DNA from: an uncultured Alistipes sp.
GTDB taxonomy: Bacteria; Bacteroidota; Bacteroidia; Bacteroidales; Rikenellaceae
DNA: 64,000 nt
Reading direction: 5' to 3'
NCBI GenBank assembly: GCA_910584485.1
Contig: CAJUAV010000003.1
Coordinates: 171,315-235,314 of the forward strand
A program made the translations under genes and the position numbers. Positions 51,323-59,647 of the stretch are shown here, one piece after another. The notes under the pieces were generated by a model. It was not told the DNA's origin, ran no database searches, and saw only the letters and a program-made list of their open reading frames with translations. Position 1 is the first letter of the stretch; every line of letters starts with the position of its first letter.

Positions 51323-52624
51323 TCAGAGGAAGATGAGCTGCGTGAGCACGTAGACGGGCAGCAGGATCACCAGCGAGAAACGGAACATGTAGCCGAAGAA
51401 GGAGGGCATGCGGACCCCTTCCGACTCGGCGATCGCCTTGACCATGAAGTTGGGGCCGTTGCCGATGTAGGTCATCGAACCGAAGAAGACGGCGCCCAGC
51501 GCCACGGCTTTGAGCAGCACCTCGGGGATGCCGGCGACGTAGGTCGCACCCGCGACGGCGGGCAGACCCGAAGCGACGGTGTGGAAGGCCACGGCCGTCG
51601 GGGCGTTGTCGAGGAACGAGCTCAAGAGGCCCGTCGAGTAGAAGAACTGCCACGGCGCATGGAGGCCGAGCGAGGCGGCGTGCTCGTTCAGGTAGAGCAG
51701 CGCGGGGGTCATCGTCGTGAAGATGCCGACGAAGAGGATCGCCACCTCGGTGATGGGCTCCCACGAGAAATGGTTCTCTTCGCGTACGGCGCGGCGCGTC
51801 GTCGCGAGTGAGAGCGCGACGAGCAGCAGCATCGCCTCTTCGCGCAGGAAGCTGACGTAGAGCGGGGCATCTTCGGTTCCCATGGCGGGGATGTAGGTCT
51901 GGTTCAGGAAGATCACCGAGGCGATGATGCCGGCCAGATAGAGGAGGTTGATGCCTCCCTTGATGCGGATCGGTTCGATTTCGGCGAGGTCGCGTGCACG
52001 CATCTCGGCGGGTTCCTTGCGGAGGTAGTACCAGTCCGTGCAGGCGTAGATCGCCAGCAGCAGGCCGCCCGTGAAGAGCCACTCGGGCACCAGGTGCATG
52101 AACCACGAGAAGGAGGCGCCGCGCAGGTAGAGCAGGAAGAGCGGGGGATCGCCCAGGGGGGTGAGCACGCCGCCGCAGTTGGCCACCAGGGCGATGAAGA
52201 ACATCACCGTGTGGACGCGGTAGCGGCGCTGGCGGTTGATCTGGAGCAGCGGGCGGATCATGAGCATCGCGGCCCCCGTCGTACCCATGAAGGAGGCGAG
52301 TAGGAAGCCGATGCCGAGCAGCAGCGTGTTGACGGCGGGCGTCGCGGCGACGTCGCCGCGGACGTGGATGCCTCCCGTCACGACGAAGAGCGCCAGCAGC
52401 AGGATGATGAAGGGGACGTAGTCGAAGAGGAGCTGGTGCTCGACCTGCCCGCCCAGACCGATGTGCCACAGATAGAGGGCCGTGGGGAGGGCCAGCACGA
52501 GCGTCACGAGGAGCTTGTTGCCGTTCTTCTCCCACCAGTGCTCGGCGACGAGCGGTGCCACGGCAATCGTCAGCAGCATCAGCACGAACGGAACGAGCAT
52601 CCAGAGTTGGACTTGTTGGATCAT
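51323..52624 (-). CDS. NhaD/ArsB-superfamily sodium:proton antiporter
   Basis: 433 aa with about eleven hydrophobic helices. The ion-transporter-superfamily motifs are GGVLTPLGDPPLFLLYLRG in the first half and SSFLDNAPTAVAFHTVA in the second, as in NhaD-type Na+/H+ antiporters and related anion carriers. Other conserved parts are FVVTGGIHVRGD and GSMTYIGNGPNFMVKAIAE. It would use the proton gradient to export Na+, which is inferred from the family. The ATG at 52624 is the natural start (MIQQVQLWMLVPFVLMLLT). The longer upstream frame is repeat-derived. Confidence 0.82.
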   Translation of the reverse strand: MIQQVQLWMLVPFVLMLLTIAVAPLVAEHWWEKNGNKLLVTLVLALPTALYLWHIGLGGQVEHQLLFDYVPFIILLLALFVVTGGIHVRGDVAATPAVNTLLLGIGFLLASFMGTTGAAMLMIRPLLQINRQRRYRVHTVMFFIALVANCGGVLTPLGDPPLFLLYLRGASFSWFMHLVPEWLFTGGLLLAIYACTDWYYLRKEPAEMRARDLAEIEPIRIKGGINLLYLAGIIASVIFLNQTYIPAMGTEDAPLYVSFLREEAMLLLVALSLATTRRAVREENHFSWEPITEVAILFVGIFTTMTPALLYLNEHAASLGLHAPWQFFYSTGLLSSFLDNAPTAVAFHTVASGLPAVAGATYVAGIPEVLLKAVALGAVFFGSMTYIGNGPNFMVKAIAESEGVRMPSFFGYMFRFSLVILLPVYVLTQLIFL

Positions 52625-52694
52625 AAGGTGTGCGATTTTGGTTTTTTCGTTTGCTACGTGCGCGCATGCCCCGTGCGGACGAAGGCGCATCATA

Positions 52695-52702
52695 CAAAGA
52701 TA
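52695..52702 (-). promoter_or_regulatory. Promoter -7 box for the antiporter gene
   Basis: TATCTTTG on the minus strand (complement of 52695-52702), a perfect match, 70 bp upstream of the start codon. The nearest TTTG lies 24 bp further up, longer than usual. Confidence 0.7.
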
Positions 52703-52739
52703 CGATCTTTTTCTGCAAATACGGTGCAAACGTCGACAA

Positions 52740-53142
52740 AATGAAGAGAGTCGGCGACGTTTCGAAGAGCCGGGGCGGCGGCAGGGGCGGGTGGTCGAGG
52801 TGGAGAGGTGGAGCGTCGGGAGTATCCGAAGAGGGAGGCGGGAGGTCGGGAGCATCGGGACGGCGTCGGCGCGTCGGAGTGTGTTGGGACGGCGGCGGGT
52901 GCCCGAGGGTGGGGCGTGTCGGGGAGGTTGGCGGGTGTCCGAAGGTCGGCGGGGGCTCGCCGCTGCAAACGGCGGGCACCGCATCGGTCTCTCCCGTATC
53001 GGTTGTCTCGGCATTGGTCTGCTGCGCGTCGGTCTGTCCCCCGTCGGTCCGCTGCGCATCGTCCGTCCGCCGTCTGCGGGGGCCTCCGTTCCGCCCGTTT
53101 CGGGCCGCATACTGGCACGGTCCGTGCAACGAACGGCCCGCC
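52740..53142. repeat. G-rich, low-complexity non-coding stretch
   Basis: About 400 bp with no supported gene. 52745-52965 is strongly G-rich on the plus strand, with recurring words such as GGTCGG, GGGAGG and GGCGGG. 52975-53075 is a degenerate repeat of about 15-18 bp built on CGGTCTG and CGTCGGTC. Read on the minus strand it would encode a degenerate GQTDAQQTNAETTDTGETDA repeat, but no start, domain or signal supports a gene. Confidence 0.6.
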
Positions 53143-53898
53143 ATGAAAATCGTTTTACTCTCGCTTCTGCTCTTCGCGCTGCTCTTCTGCATCCTGTGCG
53201 CACCCGCGGCCGACTGCATCGACCGCACCCCCGTTCCGACGCTCGACCTCGACCGTTTCCTGGGTCACTGGTACGAGATCGCCCGTTTCGACCACCGCTT
53301 CGAACGCAACCTGGAGGCGGTCGAGACCGATTACACGCTTCGCCCCGACGGCCGCATCGCGGTCGAGAACCGCGGCGTCGACGAACGGACAGGGCATCGC
53401 TCGACCGCGCACGGCAAAGCGCGCACGACACGTACCCCGGGACGGCTGCGCGTCTCCTTTTTCTGGTTTTTCTACTCGGATTACAACGTGCTGGAGCGGG
53501 GCGACGACTACGAATGGCTGCTCGTCGGCAGCCGCTCGCCCAAATACCTCTGGATCCTGTCGCGCACGCCCCGCCTGGATGTCGAGACCACGAACCGCAT
53601 CCTGCGGCTGGCCCGCTGCCGCGGCTACGCCACCTCGCAGCTGCTCTTCGTCGACCAGCCCGCGGCCGATTCGGCGGTTGCTGCCCGCAGGCGGGAGGCG
53701 AAGCGGAGCAGGGCTGCGGAGGTCGTTGCGCGTGCCGAGGCGCCCCGTCCCGCCGCCTCGGGTGCGGCCCCCGTCGCCGTGCGTCAGGCGACCGAGCAGG
53801 GAATGCCCAGCGCCTCGACCTCGGCGGCGATGCGTTGCAGCTCCTCGCGCGAGATCCGCTCCAGCGTCGTGCAGGGGGTGTCGCGGTCGAGCGAGTAG
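53143..53898 (+). CDS. Lipocalin family protein (Blc-like)
   Basis: 251 aa. N-terminal signal/anchor MKIVLLSLLLFALLFCILC. The lipocalin signature is FLGHWYEIARFDHRFERN (Gly41, Trp43), followed by YTLRPDGRIAVENRG, YEWLLVGSRSPKYLWILSR and RGYATSQLLFVDQ, a normal Blc-like core ending near residue 175. Blc-type proteins bind lipids in the outer membrane or periplasm. The last 75 or so residues are an Ala/Arg/Ser-rich tail, and its final 115 bp overlap the convergent radical-SAM gene, so the tail may be read-through past a lost stop. Confidence 0.82.
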   Translation: MKIVLLSLLLFALLFCILCAPAADCIDRTPVPTLDLDRFLGHWYEIARFDHRFERNLEAVETDYTLRPDGRIAVENRGVDERTGHRSTAHGKARTTRTPGRLRVSFFWFFYSDYNVLERGDDYEWLLVGSRSPKYLWILSRTPRLDVETTNRILRLARCRGYATSQLLFVDQPAADSAVAARRREAKRSRAAEVVARAEAPRPAASGAAPVAVRQATEQGMPSASTSAAMRCSSSREIRSSVVQGVSRSSE

Positions 53899-54557
53899 GC
53901 CATCACCTGCCGCGGCTGCGTTTCGGCGACCAGCGCCAGCCATGCCCGCACCTCCGCCTCGGTCGTGTTGTCGATCGGCTCGCCGTCGCAGGTGCCGCGC
54001 AGGAACATCGTCTGGAGGATGAAGCGGCCCGAGAAGCGTTTCAGGCGCTCGACGGTCGCCGCCACCGTATAGGCGGGCTGCTGCGGGCGGTTCATGCGGC
54101 GCACCGTGCGGTCGAAGGCAGAATCGAGCTTCAGGATGTTGTTGTCGACCCGATCGAGCGCGCGGCACACCTCCTCGCGGTGCAGCTGCGTGGCGTTCGA
54201 GAGGACCGAAATCTTCGCCGCGGGACAGAGACGGTCGCGCAGGGCGATCGTGTCGTCGATCACCCCCTCGAAATCGGGGTGCATCGTCGGCTCGCCGTTG
54301 CCCGCGAAGGTGATGACGTCGGGCGGCGTGCCTGCCGCCACGAGCTCCGCGAGCACCTCGCCGAGCCGCTCGCGCACCGCCGTGCGGTCGTTGAAGCGGC
54401 GCTCGCCCCGATGTTCGGCGTTCCAGCCGCATTCGCAGTAGATGCAGTCGAAGGTGCAGAGCTTGGCGTGCACGGGCAGGAGGTTCACTCCCAGCGAAAG
54501 GCCGAGCCGCCGCGAACGGACGGGGCCGAAGATGATGTTTTCGAAGAGTTTCGTCAT
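53784..54557 (-). CDS. Radical SAM protein
   Basis: 257 aa iron-sulfur enzyme. The cluster motif is CTFDCIYCECG (Cys34, Cys38, Cys41), preceded by the FGPVRSRRLGLSLGVNLLP signature of the MoaA/PFL-activase-like uncharacterised group. VITFAGNGEPTMHPDF and ISVLSNATQLHREEV bind SAM in relatives. No SPASM or other C-terminal cluster is visible. The substrate is unknown. Its 3' end overlaps the convergent lipocalin ORF by 115 bp. Confidence 0.85.
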   Translation of the reverse strand: MTKLFENIIFGPVRSRRLGLSLGVNLLPVHAKLCTFDCIYCECGWNAEHRGERRFNDRTAVRERLGEVLAELVAAGTPPDVITFAGNGEPTMHPDFEGVIDDTIALRDRLCPAAKISVLSNATQLHREEVCRALDRVDNNILKLDSAFDRTVRRMNRPQQPAYTVAATVERLKRFSGRFILQTMFLRGTCDGEPIDNTTEAEVRAWLALVAETQPRQVMAYSLDRDTPCTTLERISREELQRIAAEVEALGIPCSVA

Positions 54558-54599
54558 GATGTCCTGTTTATGGGGGTGCGGGCGGCGGAGCCGGAAGCA

Positions 54600-54790
54600 C
54601 AGTCTTTATTTGGGCCGGGGCTTGCGAAGCGAAGCGACGTTTACGAAGCAGGCCTGAAGCGGGGCGAAGCCTGCGGAGTGCACGCAAATTGCGGGCCTCC
54701 GCTGCGGGAGGCTGCGGCCCGCCGGCCTCGCAGAGGCCGATTTCGCTCGTCCGCTGCGGGCTGCTGCTGCGGGCCGCAGCGGACGCAGCC
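54600..54790. repeat. Intergenic palindromic repeat (family copy, inverted orientation)
   Basis: Body first: GCGGGCC (54691-54697) / GGCCCGC (54716-54722) with inner CTCCGC / GCGGGAG, then the terminal hairpin CGGCCT-CGCAG-AGGCCG (54723-54739), which has G-C where others have A-T. A partial copy precedes it (about 54610-54660). A separate perfect hairpin CCGCTGCGG (54751-54759) / CCGCAGCGG (54774-54782) follows. The gap 54558-54816 between the radical-SAM gene and the fucosidase gene has nothing else. Confidence 0.8.
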
Positions 54791-54816
54791 ATCGGCAGCC
54801 TATTCAACGATCGCCC

Positions 54817-57297
54817 TTACCGCGCTTTGAACGTATAGCTTTTCCCCGCTTCGGTCGGCACCTCGTATTCGAAGTAGTCGGGCAGCTCGAAGCAGCTCTC
54901 CTCGTACGGAGCCTCGGCCGAGCGTTCGACCGTCGGCGTCGCCTGCGGCCGCAGGAGCGGGTTTTCGGTCGCCGTGTCGGCATCGACCTCCGTGAGCCCC
55001 TCGATCGGCTGTGCCGACCGCAGGCGCAGCGTCCCGCCGCAGGTCGAGCGGATCACCGCCTCGCTCCAGCGTCCCCCGTGCCACGTCAGCCGTTCGAGGA
55101 CGAAGCCGCCGCGGCAGCGCAGCCCCTCGACCGATCCGTCGGCCCAGCGCGCGGGCAGCGCGGGGAGCAGGTGCACGGCCCCCGCGTGGCTCTGCACGAA
55201 GAGCTCGGCGATGCCCGCCGTGCAGCCGAAGTTGCCGTCGATCTGGAAGGGCGGGTGGGCGTCGAAGAGGTTCGGATAGGTGCCGCCCGCCTGGCCCGTC
55301 TCGGCCGTCGTGGGGGTCAGCTGTTCGGCGATCAGTTTGTAGGCGCGGTCGCCGTCGAGCAGTCGCGCCCAGCAGCAGACCTTCCACCCCATCGACCACC
55401 CCGTCGAGTGGTCGCCGCGCTGTTCGAGCGTGCGGCGCGCGGCCGCCATCAGTTCGGGGGTGCGGCAGGTGACGACGCGCCCCGGGAAGAGCCCCCAGAG
55501 GTGCGAGATGTGGCGGTGGCGGTCCGTCGGCGAGTCCCAGTCCTCCATCCACTCCTGCAACTGGCCGTGCCGTCCGATGCGCATCGGCGGCAGCTCGGCC
55601 GCCGTCCGCCGCAGCGAGTCGGCGAAGGCGGGCGCCTCGCCCACGATGCGCGCCGCCTCGGCCGTGTTGTGGAGCAGGTCGGCGATCATCGTGTTGTCCA
55701 TCGTCGTCCCCGCCACGACGGAGAAGGCGCGGCGTCCCGCGATCGCGGGACGGTTCTCGGGCGAGAACGACGGCGCCGCCACGAGGGCCCCCGTGCGCGG
55801 TTCGCGGACGAGGAAATCGAGGTAGAAGCGCGCGGCGTCGCGCAGCAGCGGGTAGATTTCGCGCAGGTAGGCCTCATCGCCCGTCAGGAGGTAGCGGTCC
55901 CACAGGTCCTGGCAGAACCAGGCGTTGCAGGTGGGCCAGATGCCGTACGAGGGGCCGTCCACGGCCCCCGTCGAGCGCCAGATGTCGGTGTTGTGGTGGA
56001 GCGTCCAGCCGCGGCAGCCGTACATGGCGGCGCTCGCGCGGCCCGCCTCGGCGCACTCGCGCACCAGCCGCAGCATCGGCTCGTGGCACTCCTCGAGGGC
56101 GGTCGTTCCGGCGGGCCAGTAGTTCATCTCGAGGTTGATGTTGGTCGTGTACTTGCCGTCCCACGGCGCGCGGCGGCGGTAGTTCCAGATCCCTTGCAGG
56201 TTGGCCGCCTGCCCGCCCGGCTGCGAGCAGGAGATGAGCAGGTAGCGCCCGAACTGGAAGTAGAGGGCCGCCAGCTGCGGATCGTCCGCCGCGGCGAACT
56301 CCGCCACCCGCACGTCGGTCGTCTTGTCGGCCTGCGGCGTGCGCCCCAGGTCGATCCTGACGCGGTCGAACTGTTCGCGGTAGCGCTCCGTGTGGGCCCG
56401 CAGCGCCCGATCGTAGTCGCGCGGCGCCGCGGCGAGGTACTTTTCGGCCGCGGCGAGCGGATCGCCCGAGACATCGCGATAGTTTACGAAATTGGTGCCG
56501 ATCGAGAGGTAGATCGTCGCGCAGTCGGCCCCCGCGACGCGCACCGTCGTGTCGGCCTCGCAGCGCATCGTGCCTCCCTCGGGAACGATGCGCGCCAGCG
56601 CCGTGAAGCGCACCTTCCCCTCGATCCCCTCGTGGTCGTCGGCCTTGCCGTCGAGGCGCAGCACCCCGTCGGCGGCCGAGCGCGTCACCTGCTCGGTGTA
56701 GGGGGTCGTGTAGCGCGCGGCGAAGGAGAGGGCGCCCCGCTCGGAGGCGGTCAGGCGGATGATGAGCAGCCCCGCATCGAGCGATGCGAAGGCTTCGCGC
56801 CGATAGGCGACGCCGCCCGCCGTGAAATGCGTCGTGGCGACGGCGCGGCCGAGGTCGAGCGCGCGCTCATAGGCCGAGACCGAATCCGCCAGGTCGAAAT
56901 CGAGGTGCAGCGACCCGACCGTCTGGTAGGGCATGCCGTAGACCCCCTTCGAGCCGTTGACGCCGCGGGCGGTGATGTAGCGGCCGCAGAGCTCCTGCGC
57001 CTCCTCGTTGCGCCCCTCGAAGAGGAGCCGGCGGATCGAGTCGAGCCCCGCGCGGTCGTACGCGTTGACGTTGTTGTGGGGCGAGCCGCCCCAGACGGTC
57101 TCTTCGTTGAGCTGGAACTCGTCGTGCCGCGGGTCGCCGTAGACCATCGCGCCGAGCCGTCCGTTGCCGATCGGCAGCGCCTCGACCCAGCGCGCGGCGG
57201 GCTCGTCGTAGTGCAGGCGCAGCTCCTGCGGGGGTGTCTGTGCGGTGCCGCAGGCGGCCAGTGCGAGGGCGGCCGCGGCGAAAAGTCGGTTCATCAT
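54817..57297 (-). CDS. GH95 alpha-L-fucosidase-like glycoside hydrolase (lipoprotein)
   Basis: 826 aa. Lipobox-like LALAACGTAQ (Cys16) suggests a lipoprotein. The N-terminal beta domain starts LHYDEPAARWVEALPIGNGR and LGAMVYGDPRHDEFQLNEET, the standard GH95 opening. The (alpha/alpha)6 barrel carries TTNINLEMNYWPAG, APSFSPENRP and FQIDGNFGCTAGIAEL, which hold the Asn, Glu and Asp residues used in catalysis by the characterised Bifidobacterium 1,2-alpha-fucosidase. Likely acts on fucosylated mucin or plant glycans. It follows DUF3098 by 41 bp, outside any obvious polysaccharide utilisation locus. Confidence 0.9.
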   Translation of the reverse strand: MMNRLFAAAALALAACGTAQTPPQELRLHYDEPAARWVEALPIGNGRLGAMVYGDPRHDEFQLNEETVWGGSPHNNVNAYDRAGLDSIRRLLFEGRNEEAQELCGRYITARGVNGSKGVYGMPYQTVGSLHLDFDLADSVSAYERALDLGRAVATTHFTAGGVAYRREAFASLDAGLLIIRLTASERGALSFAARYTTPYTEQVTRSAADGVLRLDGKADDHEGIEGKVRFTALARIVPEGGTMRCEADTTVRVAGADCATIYLSIGTNFVNYRDVSGDPLAAAEKYLAAAPRDYDRALRAHTERYREQFDRVRIDLGRTPQADKTTDVRVAEFAAADDPQLAALYFQFGRYLLISCSQPGGQAANLQGIWNYRRRAPWDGKYTTNINLEMNYWPAGTTALEECHEPMLRLVRECAEAGRASAAMYGCRGWTLHHNTDIWRSTGAVDGPSYGIWPTCNAWFCQDLWDRYLLTGDEAYLREIYPLLRDAARFYLDFLVREPRTGALVAAPSFSPENRPAIAGRRAFSVVAGTTMDNTMIADLLHNTAEAARIVGEAPAFADSLRRTAAELPPMRIGRHGQLQEWMEDWDSPTDRHRHISHLWGLFPGRVVTCRTPELMAAARRTLEQRGDHSTGWSMGWKVCCWARLLDGDRAYKLIAEQLTPTTAETGQAGGTYPNLFDAHPPFQIDGNFGCTAGIAELFVQSHAGAVHLLPALPARWADGSVEGLRCRGGFVLERLTWHGGRWSEAVIRSTCGGTLRLRSAQPIEGLTEVDADTATENPLLRPQATPTVERSAEAPYEESCFELPDYFEYEVPTEAGKSYTFKAR

Positions 57298-57338
57298 AAG
57301 GTGTGGGCAGTTGGTTGCGGTGTGTAAAAAAAGCGGTT

Positions 57339-57593
57339 TCAGAACCGCTTCATCAATCCGTAGATCTCTATCGCGAAGCCGCCGACGACGAGGATCGGGG
57401 CCAGCGTGATGCGCCGCCACGAGAAGACGTCGTAGTCGAACGTTTCGGGCGACGAGCTGCCGCCCGCCATGAGCAGCAGCCCCAGCAGGATCACCCCGAC
57501 GCCGGCGAGCAGCACGAGGTAGTTGCGCCGCGTGAGGGGCAGGCGCGGATTTTCGGGCGCGTCGGGCGCGGAGGCGTTGCGGGACTTTTTCAT
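57339..57593 (-). CDS. DUF3098 membrane protein
   Basis: 84 aa with two transmembrane helices (about residues 24-44 and 63-81) and the family's conserved PLTRRNYLVLLAGVGVILLG and FDYDVFSWRRITLAPILVVGG. DUF3098 genes sit directly after ftsX in many Bacteroidota, as here (1-bp gap). Function unknown, perhaps linked to the FtsEX complex. Confidence 0.88.
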   Translation of the reverse strand: MKKSRNASAPDAPENPRLPLTRRNYLVLLAGVGVILLGLLLMAGGSSSPETFDYDVFSWRRITLAPILVVGGFAIEIYGLMKRF

Positions 57594-57594
57594 A

Positions 57595-58476
57595 TCAGTA
57601 CAGATGGATCTTGTTCGATTTGATGTTGACGAATTTGTTGACCGCGAGGGCCGTGAAGAGCATCGACACGACGATGCCGCACGCCACCAGGGCGCCGAGC
57701 ATGACGGCCGTGCGGCCGTGGTCGGCCAGCGACGCGAGCTCGGGCACCGCCTCGCCCAGTCCGTAGGCCGCGGGGGCGAAGAGCACGGCCGCCAGCAGCC
57801 CCGCCAGGATGCCCTGCGAGATGCTGCTCGCCAGGAAGGGGCGCATGATGAACCACTTGGTGGCGCCGACGAGCTTCATCGTGTTGATCAGGTAGCGCTT
57901 CGAGTAGATGGCCAGCCGCACCGTGTTGTTGAGCAGGATGAGCGAGACGACGAGCAGCGCGGCGCCGAACAGCAGCAGCACGAGGCGGATACGCCCCACC
58001 GTGCGGTGCAGCCGCTCGGCCATCGACCGCGGAAAGGAGACGTGTTCGACCCCCGCCATCCGTTCGACCGAGGCGAGGAGGCGCTCCGTCGGCCCCTGCT
58101 CCTCGGAGGCGGCCGTCAGGGTCGCCTCGAACGAGTCGAGCAGCGGATTTTCGCCCAGCACCTCCTCGAAGCTGCTCCCGAACATGCGGCGGAATTCGGC
58201 GTCGTCGGCCTTCTCCTCCTTCGAGACGAAGCGGATCGAGGCGACCAGCTCGTCGTCGGCCAGCCGCTCGGCCACCGCGTCGCGCTGTTCGGGGGTGCAG
58301 TCGCGCCGCAGCTCGATCATCACCGCGATGCCGTTCTGCAACGTGTCGGCCACGCGGTTCGCGGCCAGCATCAGGTACCCCACCGAGCCCAGCAAAAAGA
58401 GCACCAGGGCCGTGCTGACGGTCGAGACGATGTACGAATTGCGCACCTTGCGCTTGAGCCGTTTGTCCTCCTTCAT
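57595..58476 (-). CDS. ftsX: Cell division ABC-transporter-like permease FtsX
   Basis: 293 aa. FtsX partners the ATPase FtsE (not in this window) to activate cell-wall hydrolases at the septum. TM1 is at about residues 17-38. The extracellular domain (about 40-160) includes ELRRDCTPEQRDAVAERLAD, and three C-terminal helices follow, with the MacB-like segment RLAIYSKRYLINTMKLVGAT between helices. Length is normal. The start follows a promoter at 58527-58558. Confidence 0.92.
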   Translation of the reverse strand: MKEDKRLKRKVRNSYIVSTVSTALVLFLLGSVGYLMLAANRVADTLQNGIAVMIELRRDCTPEQRDAVAERLADDELVASIRFVSKEEKADDAEFRRMFGSSFEEVLGENPLLDSFEATLTAASEEQGPTERLLASVERMAGVEHVSFPRSMAERLHRTVGRIRLVLLLFGAALLVVSLILLNNTVRLAIYSKRYLINTMKLVGATKWFIMRPFLASSISQGILAGLLAAVLFAPAAYGLGEAVPELASLADHGRTAVMLGALVACGIVVSMLFTALAVNKFVNIKSNKIHLY

Positions 58477-58526
58477 GGCGTGTCGTTCGAAATGGTGAAA
58501 GCTCTGCGAAAGCGGAGCGAATGTTG

Positions 58527-58558
58527 CAAAAGTAATGGATATTTTCGGAAATCCCCAA
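58527..58558 (-). promoter_or_regulatory. Promoter for ftsX
   Basis: Minus strand: TTG (complement of 58556-58558), 21-bp spacer, TACTTTTG (complement of 58527-58534). It faces away from the kinase promoter, the two regions interleaving. Confidence 0.7.
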
Positions 58559-58567
58559 TTTTTTGCC

Positions 58568-58575
58568 TACATTTG
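58568..58575 (+). promoter_or_regulatory. Promoter -7 box for the two-component operon
   Basis: TACATTTG matches TAnnTTTG. A TTTTC near 58542-58546 may be the -33 element. The leader to the kinase ATG at 58599 is about 17 nt. With 12-71 bp gaps downstream, the four genes to 62757 are likely one operon. Confidence 0.72.
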
Positions 58576-58598
58576 TCTGACCGTAAAGCCCCGATCCT

Positions 58599-59576
58599 AT
58601 GTTGCTCAAAGTCCTGCTCGTCATCGCCGTCATCATCCAGTCCGTCGCCACGGTCTACGCCCTCAAGCTGGTGCGCGCGACCAAATACAACTCGATCTGG
58701 ATCCTCTTCATCATCGGCTTTTCGCTGCTGTCGGTCGAGCGCATCATCCAGCTGCTCGTCTTCTCGGGCCACGCCGTGCCGCGCTACTGCTTCGCCGACC
58801 TGGGCATCGTCATCTCGATCTGCCTCTCGATCGGCGTCATGTACGCCCACAAGCTCTTCAAGTACATCGACCGCCTGAACTACCAGCGGCGGCTCTGGAA
58901 CCGCCGCATCCTGACGGCCGTGCTGCGCACCGAGGAGAAGGCGCGGTCGAGCTTCTCGAAGGAGCTCCACGACGGCCTGGGGCCGCTCCTCTCGTCGGCC
59001 AAGATGTCCCTCTCGGCCCTCTCGCGCGACGAGGAGGATGCCGCGCGGCGCGAGCTGCTCGCCAACACGACCTACGTCATCGACGAGGCGATCCGCTCGC
59101 TGCGCGAAATCTCGAACAACCTCTCGCCCCACGTGCTCAACGACTTCGGTCTGGCGCGCAGCGTGCGCAACTTCATCGACAAGAGCGCCGCGATGCACCG
59201 CGTCGCGATCCGCTACAAGACCAACCTGCGTGCCGAACGCTTCGACACGGACATCGAGGTGATCCTCTACCGCGTCATCTGCGAGCTGATCCACAACTCG
59301 CTCAAGCACGCCGCCTGCCGCACGATCGACTGCTCGCTGACGCTCGCCGACGAGACGCTCGTGGTCGAGTACGCCGACGACGGCCGCGGCTTCGACCCGC
59401 AGGCGATGATCGACTGCGGCATGGGCCTCTCGAACATCGCCTCGCGCGTGGGGTCGCTCGGCGGCCTCTGCGAAATCGCCTCCTCGAAAGGACACGGCAT
59501 GCGCGCCACGATCCGCATCGCCCTGCGCAGCGAACCTTCGCCCGAGCGGTCGCGCACGCGTCGCCGCCGCGCCTGA
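58599..59576 (+). CDS. Sensor histidine kinase (HisKA_3 / NarX type)
   Basis: 325 aa. Three predicted membrane helices fill residues 1-88 with almost no extracellular loop, so the signal is probably sensed within or through the membrane. The H-box FSKELHDGLGPLLSSAKMSL carries phospho-acceptor His124. ATPase motifs: N-box ICELIHNSLKHA, G1 YADDGRGFDP and G2 CGMGLSNIASRVGSLGG. The basic tail is RSRTRRRRA. It pairs with the LuxR-type regulator that begins 71 bp downstream. Confidence 0.93.
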   Translation: MLLKVLLVIAVIIQSVATVYALKLVRATKYNSIWILFIIGFSLLSVERIIQLLVFSGHAVPRYCFADLGIVISICLSIGVMYAHKLFKYIDRLNYQRRLWNRRILTAVLRTEEKARSSFSKELHDGLGPLLSSAKMSLSALSRDEEDAARRELLANTTYVIDEAIRSLREISNNLSPHVLNDFGLARSVRNFIDKSAAMHRVAIRYKTNLRAERFDTDIEVILYRVICELIHNSLKHAACRTIDCSLTLADETLVVEYADDGRGFDPQAMIDCGMGLSNIASRVGSLGGLCEIASSKGHGMRATIRIALRSEPSPERSRTRRRRA

Positions 59577-59647
59577 TGCAGCAATGCCGACGGGGCGCGC
59601 CGCCGTGCGGCCCCGCACCGAATAACCGAAAACCCGAACCGACAGCC

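Noticed and set aside
51323..53431. A 702-residue version of the antiporter
   Set aside because: The N-terminal extra 270 residues are low-complexity translation of the G-rich tract and cross the TATCTTTG promoter at 52695-52702.
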